A DNA stretch of 64,000 bases from an uncultured Pseudokineococcus sp. GTDB taxonomy: Bacteria; Actinomycetota; Actinomycetes; Actinomycetales; Quadrisphaeraceae. The notes beneath the pieces are model-generated. The model saw only the letters and a program-made list of their open reading frames with translations, had not been told where the DNA came from and did no database searches. This document shows positions 18,163 to 26,671 of the stretch, in pieces; within the stretch, counting starts at the first letter, position 1, and every line of letters begins with the position of its first letter. Location: NCBI RefSeq assembly GCF_947499845.1, contig NZ_CANMPM010000003.1:186001-250000 (forward strand). Reading direction: 5' to 3'. Made by a program: the position numbers and the translations under genes.

Positions 18163-18325
18163 CGCGCCACTGTGGCACCGCGGCCGTCCTCGCACCTCCC
18201 CGTCGCCCATCTCCCCGTCGTCCCTGTCGTGCACCTCGCACCACCCACCGCCCAGGGGTCCTCCCCGGGCGGGGACCGCCGAACGGGCGACTCCCGGCGC
18301 GCCGCCCCGGCGCGAGCCCGCGGAT

Positions 18326-18333
18326 GCCGATGA
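18326..18333 (+). promoter_or_regulatory. Possible FliA-type -10 element
   Basis: GCCGATGA is identical to the -10 of the flagellin promoters in this window and lies 45 nt before the EAL-HDOD start, a similar distance to the candidates before cheY and cheA. No CTCA-like -35 is found 15-17 nt upstream, so support is weak. Confidence 0.3.
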
Positions 18334-18378
18334 GGCGGCGTCCCCGGCAGCAGGCCGGGGCCGCGGGGAGGGGTACGG

Positions 18379-19629
18379 GTGGTCACGAGCACGCGCCTCC
18401 CCCTGGCCCGCCAGTCGGTGGTCGACGCCGGCGGTCGCCGCGTGGGCTACGAGCTGCTCTTCCGCGGCGAGGGCGCCGCGCCGGGCGGGCCCGGCTGGGA
18501 CGCCGCCGCGCAGGACCGGGCCACCTCCGCCGTCATCTCGGCGGCCTTCGGGGGGCTCACGCCCGGCCCCGTGGGCGAGGGCGGCCTCGTCTTCCTCAAC
18601 CTCACCCGCTCCTTCCTCCTCGGCGAGGTGCCCCTGCCGGTGCGCCCCGAGGGGGTCGTCCTCGAGGTGCTCGAGGACGTCCCGGTGGACGACGCGCTGC
18701 GCGAGGGGCTCGTGCGCCTGCGGGGCGAGGGCTACGTGCTGGCCCTCGACGACTACGTCGGCGACGACGAGCGGCTCGCCCTCGTCCCGCTCGTCGACGT
18801 CGTCAAGGTCGACGTCGAGGCCGCCCGCGCAGCCGGCCGCACGCCCGCGGACGTGGCCGCGCGGGTGCGCCTCGTGTCCCGCGACGTGCGGCTGCTGGCC
18901 GAGCGCGTCGAGGGCCCGGACGACGTCGAGGAGTGCGCCGCCGCCGGCTACACCTGGTTCCAGGGCTTCTGGTTCGACCGGCCACGGGTCGTCGACGGCG
19001 TCGCCCTCTCGCCGTCGCAGGTCGTCTGCGCCCGGCTGCTCGCGCTCCTCGGCGAGCCCGACGCCTCGGCCCGCGCCGTCGAGCGCCTCGTCCAGGAGGA
19101 CCCGGCGCTCGGCCTGCGCGTGCTGCGCTGGGTCGGGTCGGCCGGCAGCGGCGCCCGCACGCCCGTCCGCTCGGTGAGCCAGGCGCTCGTGCTCCTCGGC
19201 CCGCGCGCGCTGCGCTCGTGGGTCGTCGTGGCGCTCCTCGGCGCCTCCTCGTCCTCGGCCGACCCGCTGGACGACGTCGTCCGCGTCCTCGCCCGGGCCC
19301 GCGCGTGCGAGCTGCTGGCCCCGGAGCGCTGCCTCGAGGGCGAGCTGTACACCGTGGGGCTGCTGTCGGCGGTCTCGGACACGACGGACGCCCCCGTGGA
19401 GCAGCTCGTGCGCGAGACGGGCCTCGGGCCGGTCGGCGCGGCCGCCCTGCTCACCGGCACCGGGCCGGTCGGTCCTGCCCTCGTCGCCGTGCGCGCCCTC
19501 GAGGGCGGGCACCCGTGGCCCTCCGACGGCGACGGCGAGGGCCCCGGCGCCGCGGCGGTCGCCGCCGCCCACCTCGAGGCGCTCGCCTGGGCCACGCGCA
19601 CCGCGCGCGGCCTCACCGGCGCCCTCTGA
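18379..19629 (+). CDS. EAL-HDOD signalling protein (YuxH/CdgJ-like)
   Basis: Two-domain protein of 416 aa: N-terminal EAL-like domain (about 1-200) and C-terminal HDOD domain (about 205-400). The domain start RQSVVDAGGRRVGYELLFRG matches YuxH-type proteins, where the EAL motif reads E-L-L. Several catalytic-type positions remain (N in FLNL, DD in LALDDY, K in VKVD, E in LLAERVEG, Q in WFQGF). Family members are often inactive as cyclic-di-GMP phosphodiesterases and act as regulators, and CdgJ affects Vibrio motility. It directly precedes the chemotaxis genes. GTG at 18379 follows a strong GGGGAGGGG. Confidence 0.87.
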   Translation: MVTSTRLPLARQSVVDAGGRRVGYELLFRGEGAAPGGPGWDAAAQDRATSAVISAAFGGLTPGPVGEGGLVFLNLTRSFLLGEVPLPVRPEGVVLEVLEDVPVDDALREGLVRLRGEGYVLALDDYVGDDERLALVPLVDVVKVDVEAARAAGRTPADVAARVRLVSRDVRLLAERVEGPDDVEECAAAGYTWFQGFWFDRPRVVDGVALSPSQVVCARLLALLGEPDASARAVERLVQEDPALGLRVLRWVGSAGSGARTPVRSVSQALVLLGPRALRSWVVVALLGASSSSADPLDDVVRVLARARACELLAPERCLEGELYTVGLLSAVSDTTDAPVEQLVRETGLGPVGAAALLTGTGPVGPALVAVRALEGGHPWPSDGDGEGPGAAAVAAAHLEALAWATRTARGLTGAL

Positions 19630-19683
19630 CCGCTCCACGGCGCGCCGTCCGCCGGCGCCCCGCGAGCGCGTCGCCGCGAGGGG

Positions 19684-19711
19684 TGAAGCCCGGGCGGGTG
19701 CCTGCCGATAG
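19684..19711 (+). promoter_or_regulatory. Possible FliA-type promoter before cheY
   Basis: TGAA (19684-19687), 16 nt, then GCCGATAG (19704-19711). The -10 fits the sigma-28 pattern of this genome well; the -35 departs from CTCA. It sits 46 nt before the cheY GTG. Confidence 0.4.
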
Positions 19712-19757
19712 ACGGCGCAGGGGCGCTGAGGCGGCGCCGACGCAGGGGAGGCCAGCG

Positions 19758-20132
19758 GTGAGAGTGCTCGTGGTGGACGACAGCCGGGTGATGCGCCAGA
19801 TCGTGGTGCGCGCGCTGCGGCAGGCGGGGTTCGGCTCCCTCGAGGTGGTCGAGGCCGGCGACGGCGGGGCGGGCCTGGAGAAGGTCGCGGAGGAGTCTCC
19901 GGACCTCGTGCTGTGCGACTGGAACATGCCGGGCACCTCCGGCATCGAGATGCTCCAGCAGCTGCGGGCGGGCGGTGACCGCACGCCGTTCGGCTTCATC
20001 ACCTCCGAGGCCGCGAGCGAGGTGCACGACCGGGCCTCGGCGGCGGGGGCGACCTTCGTCGTCACCAAGCCCTTCACGCCCGAGGTCCTCCACGACGCGA
20101 TCGAGTCCGCGCTCGCCGGGGTGGCGTCGTGA
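19758..20132 (+). CDS. cheY: CheY-like response regulator
   Basis: Single receiver domain of 124 aa with acidic pair at 7-8 (VVDDS), phosphoacceptor Asp54 (LCDWNMP), Thr/Ser in FITSE and Lys in VVTKPFTP. No output domain, so it should diffuse between CheA and the flagellar switch (FliG here; FliM/FliN lie outside the window). GTG at 19758 has GGGGAGG 6 nt upstream. Its stop overlaps the next start in a GTGA. A second, similar CheY-CheX pair closes the chemotaxis island at 28152. Confidence 0.93.
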   Translation: MRVLVVDDSRVMRQIVVRALRQAGFGSLEVVEAGDGGAGLEKVAEESPDLVLCDWNMPGTSGIEMLQQLRAGGDRTPFGFITSEAASEVHDRASAAGATFVVTKPFTPEVLHDAIESALAGVAS

Positions 20133-20620
20133 GCGAGGCGGCGACCACCGCGGTCGAGCTGCCCACCACCGCGGCGGTCCGCGGCGTCCTCGAGGGGCTC
20201 CTCGGGCGCGACGTCGTGCCCGGGCCCGGGCCGCGCGTGACGGGGGACGACGCGGCCGGCACGGTCGCCGTCTACACCCGCGGCGCCGAGACCGTCGGCC
20301 TGCTCGCGCTCGACCTCGCCGGCTCCGCGATCCTCGGCGCCGCCCTGGGCCTCGTGCCGCGCGGCGGCGCCGAGGCCTCCGTCGAGGACGGGCAGCTCTC
20401 GCCGCTCCTCGCCGAGAACGTGGCCGAGCTGTGCAACGTCATGGCCCCGCTCGTGCCGGTGGCGGGCGGCGGCCACGGCCGCCTCGGGTCCGTCCACGGC
20501 AGCGGCGAGCCCTGCCCGACGGACGTCGCCGACGCGCTGCGCCGCGGCGCCGGCCGCCTGGACCTCGTCCTCGACGTCGCGGGCTACGGCCGCGGCGGCA
20601 TGTCGCTGCTCCTCACGTAG
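20129..20620 (+). CDS. CheX/CheC-like protein
   Basis: Protein of 163 aa coupled to cheY by a GTGA overlap. The segment LAENVAELCNVMAPLV resembles the E-x2-N helix of CheC/CheX/FliY phosphatases, and a repeat-like mixed alpha/beta layout fits the family. If active it would dephosphorylate CheY-P. The match is modest and the active-site Asn is not certain, so it could instead be a regulatory relative. It ends 149 bp before cheA. Confidence 0.6.
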   Translation: MSEAATTAVELPTTAAVRGVLEGLLGRDVVPGPGPRVTGDDAAGTVAVYTRGAETVGLLALDLAGSAILGAALGLVPRGGAEASVEDGQLSPLLAENVAELCNVMAPLVPVAGGGHGRLGSVHGSGEPCPTDVADALRRGAGRLDLVLDVAGYGRGGMSLLLT

Positions 20621-20693
20621 CGACGACCCGCCCGGGGCGCCCACCGAGGCCCCCCGGGGGGGCCCGCGCCCCGCACCGGGGCGCGCCCGCGCC

Positions 20694-20721
20694 TTCAGGT
20701 CGGAGGCCCGGCGACCGACAG
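20694..20721 (+). promoter_or_regulatory. Possible FliA-type promoter before cheA
   Basis: TTCA (20694-20697), 16 nt, ACCGACAG (20714-20721). One mismatch in the -35 and a weaker -10 than the flagellin promoters. It lies 48 nt upstream of the cheA ATG. Confidence 0.35.
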
Positions 20722-20769
20722 CAGGAGAGCGCGCCGCCGGCGCGCCGTAGCGAGCGAGCTAGGAGCGGC

Positions 20770-23235
20770 ATGGACGACGGCGCCCTCGAGGGCATGGACG
20801 AGATCGTCAGCGAGTTCCTCGTCGAGTCCGAGGAGAACCTCGACGAGCTCGACCAGCAGCTGGTCGCGCTCGAGGCCGACCCCTCCTCCCGCCAGCTCCT
20901 CGCCGGCATCTTCCGCACCATCCACACCATCAAGGGCACGAGCGGCTTCCTCGCCTTCTCCGACCTCGAGCGCCTCGCGCACGTCGGCGAGACCCTGCTG
21001 GCGCGCCTGCGCGACGGCCGCGCCGTCGCGACGCCGCAGACCGTCACCGTGCTCCTGCACATGGTCGACGCCGTCCGCGGGCTCCTCGGGCGCATCGAGG
21101 CCACCGGCTCCGACGCCGGCGCCGACCTCACCGGCGTGCTCGCCGAGATCACCGCCGAGCTCGAGGGCGCGCCCGCCCCGGCCGCCGCCGCGGCGCCCTC
21201 CGCTCCTGCGGCGCCCGCCGCCGAGGCCGCCCCCGCGCCCGCCCCCAGCACCACTCCGGCCGCCGCCGCCCCGGCGCCCGAGGTCGCGCCCGCCCCGGCG
21301 CCCACCCCTGACCCCGCACCGGCGGCGCCCGCCCCGGCCGCGCCCGTGCCCGCCCCCGCGCCCGCCCCCGCGGCCACGGCGCCGGTCGAGCCCCCGGCCG
21401 CGCTCCCCGTCCCGGCCCTGGCGCCCGACCCGGTCCTGGACGCGCCCGCGCCCGTCGCGGAGCAGCCCGCTGGCGCCCCGTCGGGCGGCGCCCCCGCGGG
21501 CGCGGAGGAGCCGGCCCCGGCCCGCCGCAGCGGCGAGGCGAGCGTCCGCGTCGACGTCGAGCTGCTCGAGCAGCTCATGTCGATGGTCGGCGAGCTCGTC
21601 CTCACCCGGAACCAGGTGCTCGAGCGCGCGTCGAGCTCCGGCGACGCCGAGATGCTCCGCGCGGCCCACCGCCTCGACCTCGTCGCCGGCGAGCTGCAGC
21701 AGGGCGTCATGCAGACGCGCATGCAGCCCATCGACCACGTGTGGTCCAAGCTGCCCCGCGTCGTCCGCGACCTCGGCGCCCAGCTCGGCCGCCAGGTCCG
21801 CCTCGAGATGGAGGGCGCCGACACCGAGCTCGACCGCACCCTCCTCGAGGCCGTCAAGGACCCGCTGACCCACCTCGTCCGCAACGCCGTCGACCACGGC
21901 CTCGAGCCGCCGGAGGACCGGCGGGCCGCCCGCAAGGACCCCGTCGGCCTCGTCACCCTCCGCGCCCGCCACGAGGGCGGGCAGGTGCTCGTCGAGGTCT
22001 CCGACGACGGCCGCGGCATGGACCCGCGGGTCATCGGCGCCCGGGCCCTCGAGCGCGGGCTCGTCGACGAGGCGACGCTGCGCAAGATGTCGACGACGGA
22101 GGTGCTCGGGCTCGTCTTCACGCCGGGCTTCTCGACGGCCGCCGCGGTGACGAGCGTGTCCGGGCGCGGCGTCGGCATGGACGTCGTCCGCACGAACATC
22201 GAGCGCATCGGCGGCTCGATCGAGCTCGAGTCGGTCGTGGGCCGCGGCAGCACGACGCGCCTGCGCGTGCCCCTGACGCTGGCGATCATCCCCGCCCTCG
22301 TCGTCTCCTGCGGCGGCCAGCGCTTCGCCATCCCGCAGAACGGCCTCCGCGAGCTCGTGGGGCTGGACCGCGACGGGGGCGCCGGCACCGAGCACGTGGG
22401 CGACGCCGAGGTGCACCGGCTGCGCGGGCACCTGCTGCCGCTGGTGCGCCTGCACGACGCCCTGGCGCTGGGCCGCCCGGAGCCGGGGGAGTCCTCGGTC
22501 GTCGCCGTCCTCGAGACCGCCGGGCGCCGCTTCGGCCTCGTCGTCGACGCCGTCCTCGCGACGCAGGAGATCGTCGTCAAGCCGCTCGGCGCGCTGCTGG
22601 GCGACCTGCCCCACTACTCGGGGGCGACGATCCTCGGCGACGGCGGGCTCGCGCTCATCCTCGACGTCCAGGCGCTGTCCCGCTCGGCCCGCGAGCAGGA
22701 GCGCGCCGACGAGCGCGCCGGCGAGCTCGACGCCGGCCCGGGCGACAGCACCCAGCTGCTCCTGGTCCGCGTGGGCTCGCGCCGCATGGCGATCCCGCTC
22801 GAGGTCGTCACCCGCCTCGAGGACGTGCCGCGCGAGCGCCTCGAGCGCATCGGGCGCCGCTGGGCCGTCCAGCACCGCGGCGAGGTCATGCCCGTCCTCG
22901 TCCTCGCCGAGCACCTCGGCGAGCTGACGTCCGGCGACGAGTCCGTGCCGCTCGTCGTGCACGCCGTCGGCGGGCGGTCCGTGGCGCTCGCGGTCGACGA
23001 GATCCTCGACGTCACCCCGGCCGCCGGCGCGCGCGTCAGCCACCTCGGCGACCCGGGCCTGTCCGGCTCGGCCGTCGTCGACGAGCACATCGTCGAGCTC
23101 CTCGACGTCCGACAGGCCGTCCTCGCCGCCGACGCGACCTTCTACGACGAGGTCGAGACGCCCTCCCGCGCAGGCGCCTACGCCCCGCCGCGGCCCCGCT
23201 CGCCGCGTGACGCCCACGAGGGGGCCCGGGCGTGA
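20770..23235 (+). CDS. cheA: Chemotaxis histidine kinase CheA
   Basis: Sensor kinase of 821 aa at the centre of the chemotaxis array. Domains in order: HPt with phospho-accepting His52 (RTIHTIKGTSGF), a low-complexity Ala/Pro linker at about 135-250 in place of a folded P2 domain, dimerisation domain (LLEQLMSMVGELVLTRNQV), HATPase with N-box HLVRNAVDHGLEPP and G-box DDGRGMD, a first CheW-like P5 domain, then a second CheW-like domain at about 660-780 (TQLLLVRVGSRRMAIPLEVV). ATG at 20770 is chosen for the HPt start, with AGGAG upstream. Adapter CheW follows and the methylation enzymes lie downstream. No receptor gene is in the window. Confidence 0.95.
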   Translation: MDDGALEGMDEIVSEFLVESEENLDELDQQLVALEADPSSRQLLAGIFRTIHTIKGTSGFLAFSDLERLAHVGETLLARLRDGRAVATPQTVTVLLHMVDAVRGLLGRIEATGSDAGADLTGVLAEITAELEGAPAPAAAAAPSAPAAPAAEAAPAPAPSTTPAAAAPAPEVAPAPAPTPDPAPAAPAPAAPVPAPAPAPAATAPVEPPAALPVPALAPDPVLDAPAPVAEQPAGAPSGGAPAGAEEPAPARRSGEASVRVDVELLEQLMSMVGELVLTRNQVLERASSSGDAEMLRAAHRLDLVAGELQQGVMQTRMQPIDHVWSKLPRVVRDLGAQLGRQVRLEMEGADTELDRTLLEAVKDPLTHLVRNAVDHGLEPPEDRRAARKDPVGLVTLRARHEGGQVLVEVSDDGRGMDPRVIGARALERGLVDEATLRKMSTTEVLGLVFTPGFSTAAAVTSVSGRGVGMDVVRTNIERIGGSIELESVVGRGSTTRLRVPLTLAIIPALVVSCGGQRFAIPQNGLRELVGLDRDGGAGTEHVGDAEVHRLRGHLLPLVRLHDALALGRPEPGESSVVAVLETAGRRFGLVVDAVLATQEIVVKPLGALLGDLPHYSGATILGDGGLALILDVQALSRSAREQERADERAGELDAGPGDSTQLLLVRVGSRRMAIPLEVVTRLEDVPRERLERIGRRWAVQHRGEVMPVLVLAEHLGELTSGDESVPLVVHAVGGRSVALAVDEILDVTPAAGARVSHLGDPGLSGSAVVDEHIVELLDVRQAVLAADATFYDEVETPSRAGAYAPPRPRSPRDAHEGARA

Positions 23236-23315
23236 GCGGCCGGCGCGCGGACGCCGCCACCCGGGGGCCGGAGCGCCCCGCCGCAGCCCACCACCGGCCC
23301 GCAGGGGAGCCCCCC

Positions 23316-23747
23316 ATGACCGTCAGCTACGTGACCTTCCACCTCGGCGACGGCCTGTACGGCATCGAGGTCCTGCGCGTGCAGGAGGTCCTCACCGAGC
23401 AGGCGCTCACCCGGGTGCCGCTCGCGCCGCCGGAGGTGGCCGGGCTCGTCAACCTGCGCGGTCAGGTGGTCACGGCCGTGGACCTGCGCCGCCGCCTCGG
23501 GCTGCCCCCGCGGGAGGAGGGCCTGCCCACGACGGACCTCGTCGTGCGGGTCGGCGACGAGGTCGTCGCCCTCCTCGTGGACTCCATCGGCGACGTCGTC
23601 GAGGTCTCCGAGGACGACCTGGAGCCGCCGCCGGACACCCTGAGCGGGCCGATGGCCGACCTCATCACCGGCGCCTGCCAGCTGCCGGACCGCCTGCTCA
23701 TGCCACTGGACGCCACCCGCACCGTCGCGCTGGGCAGCCGGGCGTGA
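23316..23747 (+). CDS. cheW: Chemotaxis adapter CheW
   Basis: CheW domain protein of 143 aa that bridges receptors and CheA. Typical blocks: YVTFHLGDGLYGIEV, the VAGLVNLRGQVV turn and VALLVDSIGDVV. ATG at 23316 with AGGGGAG 6 nt before it gives the normal family length. A GTG at 23232 overlapping the cheA stop would add 28 unconserved residues and is a less likely alternative. Confidence 0.93.
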   Translation: MTVSYVTFHLGDGLYGIEVLRVQEVLTEQALTRVPLAPPEVAGLVNLRGQVVTAVDLRRRLGLPPREEGLPTTDLVVRVGDEVVALLVDSIGDVVEVSEDDLEPPPDTLSGPMADLITGACQLPDRLLMPLDATRTVALGSRA

Positions 23748-23953
23748 CGCAGCAGCAGGCGGAGGGGCAGCAGGTCGAGGACCGGCAGGTGGAGGGGCAG
23801 CGCGTGAGCGCGCCCGCGGCGCGCGAGGAGCTCCTGCTGCTGCTCGAGCTCGACGCCGCGCTCGAGGCGTCGCGGGAGGCCGGGGCGCCCCGGCCGGCCA
23901 CCACCGCCCCGGCGCACCGCACCCCGGGCGCTCCGCGGCACGCCCGCCGCTGA
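23744..23953 (+). CDS. Small hypothetical protein after cheW
   Basis: Up to 69 aa, starting with a GTG that overlaps the cheW stop. A second in-frame GTG at 23804 has GGAGGGG 6 nt upstream and may be the real start (about 49 aa). The readable core is one amphipathic helix rich in Leu and Glu (REELLLLLELDAALEASREA), followed by a Pro/Ala/His-rich tail. I recognise no family. Its place inside the che operon makes translation likely; the function is unknown. Confidence 0.5.
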   Translation: MTQQQAEGQQVEDRQVEGQRVSAPAAREELLLLLELDAALEASREAGAPRPATTAPAHRTPGAPRHARR

Positions 23954-24083
23954 CCGTCCCCGACGCCCGACCACCGACCACCGGCGGCCCGACCACCGAG
24001 GCCGCGACGACGACGCCCCGACGACGACGCCCCGACGACACCGGGCCCCGGCGCCCCGACCGACGCCCGAGGAGGTGGAGCAC

Positions 24084-25139
24084 GTGCCCTACGGCCTCGT
24101 GAGCTCGCCGGTCGTCGCCTTCGACCTCGTGCGCCACCCCTCCGGCCCGTCGGTCGCCCGGGTCCTGCGCTACGCCGTCGGCGCCGGTGCGGCGCACGTG
24201 CGCGCGCTCGCCGACGCGGCGCCGCCCGCCGGCCCCGGTGCCACGCCCGAGGAGGCCGCGCGCCGCCACGCCGAGCGCGCCCCGGGCGAGGACGGCGCGG
24301 CGCTCGCGCGCGTCGCGCTGCAGGCCGGCGACCCCGCGGCGGCGCGGGCCCTGCTCGCGCGCGCCCCCGTGGGCGGGCTCGCCGACGTCCTGGCCCTCCT
24401 GCGCGAGCGCGTGGTCCCGCAGTGCTGGGAGCGGCCCACCGCCCTGCACCCGCCGGGCGAGGGCGCCGACGTCCTCGACCCGCGCGTGCGCGCCGCGGCG
24501 GCCGACGCCGTGGCGCACGCGCTCGTCCGGGCCTGGACGGGCCGTCCCGCCCCCGAGGGACCCCCCGGCCCGCGCGCCGCCGAGCGGCGCGCCGCCGGTC
24601 CCGACGCTCCCGGGCCGGACGCTCCCGGGCCGGACGCCACCGGGCCGGACGCCCCCGAGCCGGACGACGTCGTCGCGCGCGCCGCCGCCCTCGTGCCGCC
24701 GCGCCCCGTGCCCCTCGGGCCGGCGGCCGCGCGGGTGGAGGACGCCCTGGCCCGGCTCGCGGCCGCGCCCCCCGAGCAGCTGGCCCTGCTGCGCCGCTCG
24801 TCCGGCGCGGAGGCGGCGGAGGCGCCGGGGGCGTGGGCCCGCGCCGTCCACGACGTCTCCGCGGCCCTCGAGCGGGCCGGCCTCACGGAGGCGGCCGCGT
24901 GCGTCCAGCTCGAGGCCGTCGTCGTCGTCCGCCGCGCGGGCCTCGACGCGGCCGCGGCCGCCGCCGGCGCCTGGCCGACCCTCAGCGGTGCGCTGCACGC
25001 CCTGTGCGCCGGGGCCGTCGGCCCCGCCGCCCGCCGTCTCGTCGAGCCCCTCGAGCGCGCCGTGGGCGCCCCGGCTGGCGCCGCGCCGGCCGGGCTGCCG
25101 CGCCCGCGGGGGCGCGGCCACGGCGGGGGCGCGCGGTGA
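24084..25139 (+). CDS. Unrecognised protein in the chemotaxis operon
   Basis: Protein of 351 aa (351 with GTG 24084, which has GGAGG 8 nt upstream; GTG 24075 adds three residues). It is Ala-rich and mostly helical, without membrane segments or signal peptide. Residues 1-145 and about 205-340 look like two helical domains separated by a Pro/Asp linker built from a 15-nt repeat (GPDAP units, 24598-24663). Its stop region overlaps a possible cheB start. I know no chemotaxis family that fits. It is placed between CheW and CheB, so a role in receptor adaptation or array organisation is possible but is pure inference. Confidence 0.7.
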   Translation: MPYGLVSSPVVAFDLVRHPSGPSVARVLRYAVGAGAAHVRALADAAPPAGPGATPEEAARRHAERAPGEDGAALARVALQAGDPAAARALLARAPVGGLADVLALLRERVVPQCWERPTALHPPGEGADVLDPRVRAAAADAVAHALVRAWTGRPAPEGPPGPRAAERRAAGPDAPGPDAPGPDATGPDAPEPDDVVARAAALVPPRPVPLGPAAARVEDALARLAAAPPEQLALLRRSSGAEAAEAPGAWARAVHDVSAALERAGLTEAAACVQLEAVVVVRRAGLDAAAAAAGAWPTLSGALHALCAGAVGPAARRLVEPLERAVGAPAGAAPAGLPRPRGRGHGGGAR

Positions 25140-25198
25140 GCGGGTGGGGCGCCGCCCCGCCGGCTCAGGCCGGGGCCCCGACGCGCCGATGGGAGGCC

Positions 25199-26671
25199 AT
25201 GGCCCCGATCCGTGTCCTCGTCGTGGACGACGCCGCCGTGCTGCGGCGCCTCGTCGCGCGGGCGCTCACCTCGGCCGGCGGCATCGACGTCGTGGGCACC
25301 GCCGGCGACGGCGAGCAGGCCCTGGAGCAGGTCGAGCGCCTGGCGCCCGACCTCGTCGTCATGGACCTCGAGATGCCGGCCCTCGACGGCGTCGGCGCGG
25401 TGCGCGAGCTGCGCCGCCGCGGCTGGGCGACGCCCGTCGTCATGGTGAGCACCCCCACGGACGACGGCGCCGAGGCCACCCTGCGCGCCCTCGCGGCCGG
25501 GGCCACCGACTTCTTCCCCAAGCCCTCGCGGGCCTCCTCGCCCGCCGAGGCGCTGGCGCGCGTGCGCGACGGCCTCGTGCCGGTCGTCCGCGCCCTGGCG
25601 GGCCACGCCGCCGCGGGCGGGCCCGGGCGGGCCCCGGCGAGCAGCGTCCACGTCGGACGGCCCGTCGTGCCCCCGCTGGCCCCCGCCGCCGCCCGCCCGC
25701 CCGTCGTCGCCCCCGCCCCGTCGGCGGGTCCGGCGAGCGTCGTCCGTCCTCCGGTGCTGCACGCCCCGGTGATGGACGCCCCGGCGTCGCACCCCCCGGC
25801 GCCCGCGCGCCCCGTCGCTCCCGCCGCGCCGGCGCCCGCACCGCTCGCGGCGTCCCGGCCGTCGCCGTCGACCGGCCGCGGCGTCCCCGGCGAGCCGGCC
25901 GTCCCCGCGCCGCGCCCCGGCTCGCCCGCCCGCCCGCCGGCCCCCGCCGCGCACGCCCCGGCCCGGACCGCGCCCGTCGCCGCGGCACCCCACCCGGCCG
26001 CGTCCCCGCTCGCCGCCCCGGCTGCCTCCTCGCCCTCCAGCCCGTCCCCGGGCCGCCGCGGCGCCGGCCTGCCCGCCGTCGTCGCCGTCGGCAGCTCCAC
26101 GGGGGGTCCCGAGGCCCTCGCCCGGCTGCTGCAGGCCCTGCCCGCGGACCTGCCCGTGCCCGTGGTCGTCACCCAGCACATGCCGCCCGTCTTCACCCGC
26201 CAGCTCGCGGTCCGCCTCGACCGCCTCGGGCCCCTCGCCGTGCGCGAGGCCGAGGACGGCGACGACCTCCGACCCGGCCGCGTCCTCGTCGCGCCGGGGG
26301 ACCGCCACCTCGTCCTGCGCCGGGCCGGCGCCGACGTCGTCGTGCAGCTCTCCCAGGCGGCGCCCGTGAACTTCTGCCGGCCCGCCGTCGACGTCATGCT
26401 CCGCTCCTGCGTCGACGTCCACGGCGCCGGCGTCCTCGCCGTCGTCCTCACGGGCATGGGCAGCGACGGCCGCGACGGCTGCGCCGACGTGCGCCGCGCC
26501 GGCGGCGCCGTCCTCGTCCAGGACGCCGAGACGTCGGTCGTGTGGGGGATGCCGGGCGCCGTCGCGTCCGCCGGGCTGGCCGACGCCGTGCTGCCCCTCG
26601 ACGCCGTCGCCGGCGCCGTCGCGAGCGCCTGCCGCCGCGGCGCGCCGGCCCTCGCGGGGGGTGCCCGGTGA
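25199..26671 (+). CDS. cheB: Chemotaxis methylesterase CheB
   Basis: Protein-glutamate methylesterase/glutaminase of 490 aa. Receiver domain with Asp10/Asp11 and phosphoacceptor Asp56 (VVMDLEMP), then a disordered Pro/Ala linker of roughly 160 residues, then the catalytic domain with GSSTGGP (Ser), TQHMPP (His) and TGMGSDG (Asp). It removes methyl groups from receptors and is activated by CheA. ATG at 25199 gives the usual MAPIRVLVVDD start although GGGAGG is only 2 nt away; GTG 25136, overlapping the upstream stop, would add 21 residues. The linker is much longer than the usual 20-40 residues. Confidence 0.94.
   Translation: MAPIRVLVVDDAAVLRRLVARALTSAGGIDVVGTAGDGEQALEQVERLAPDLVVMDLEMPALDGVGAVRELRRRGWATPVVMVSTPTDDGAEATLRALAAGATDFFPKPSRASSPAEALARVRDGLVPVVRALAGHAAAGGPGRAPASSVHVGRPVVPPLAPAAARPPVVAPAPSAGPASVVRPPVLHAPVMDAPASHPPAPARPVAPAAPAPAPLAASRPSPSTGRGVPGEPAVPAPRPGSPARPPAPAAHAPARTAPVAAAPHPAASPLAAPAASSPSSPSPGRRGAGLPAVVAVGSSTGGPEALARLLQALPADLPVPVVVTQHMPPVFTRQLAVRLDRLGPLAVREAEDGDDLRPGRVLVAPGDRHLVLRRAGADVVVQLSQAAPVNFCRPAVDVMLRSCVDVHGAGVLAVVLTGMGSDGRDGCADVRRAGGAVLVQDAETSVVWGMPGAVASAGLADAVLPLDAVAGAVASACRRGAPALAGGAR

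Noticed and set aside
23232-23315. N-terminal extension of CheW from GTG 23232
   Set aside because: The 28 added residues are low complexity, and ATG 23316 has a clear Shine-Dalgarno and normal length.
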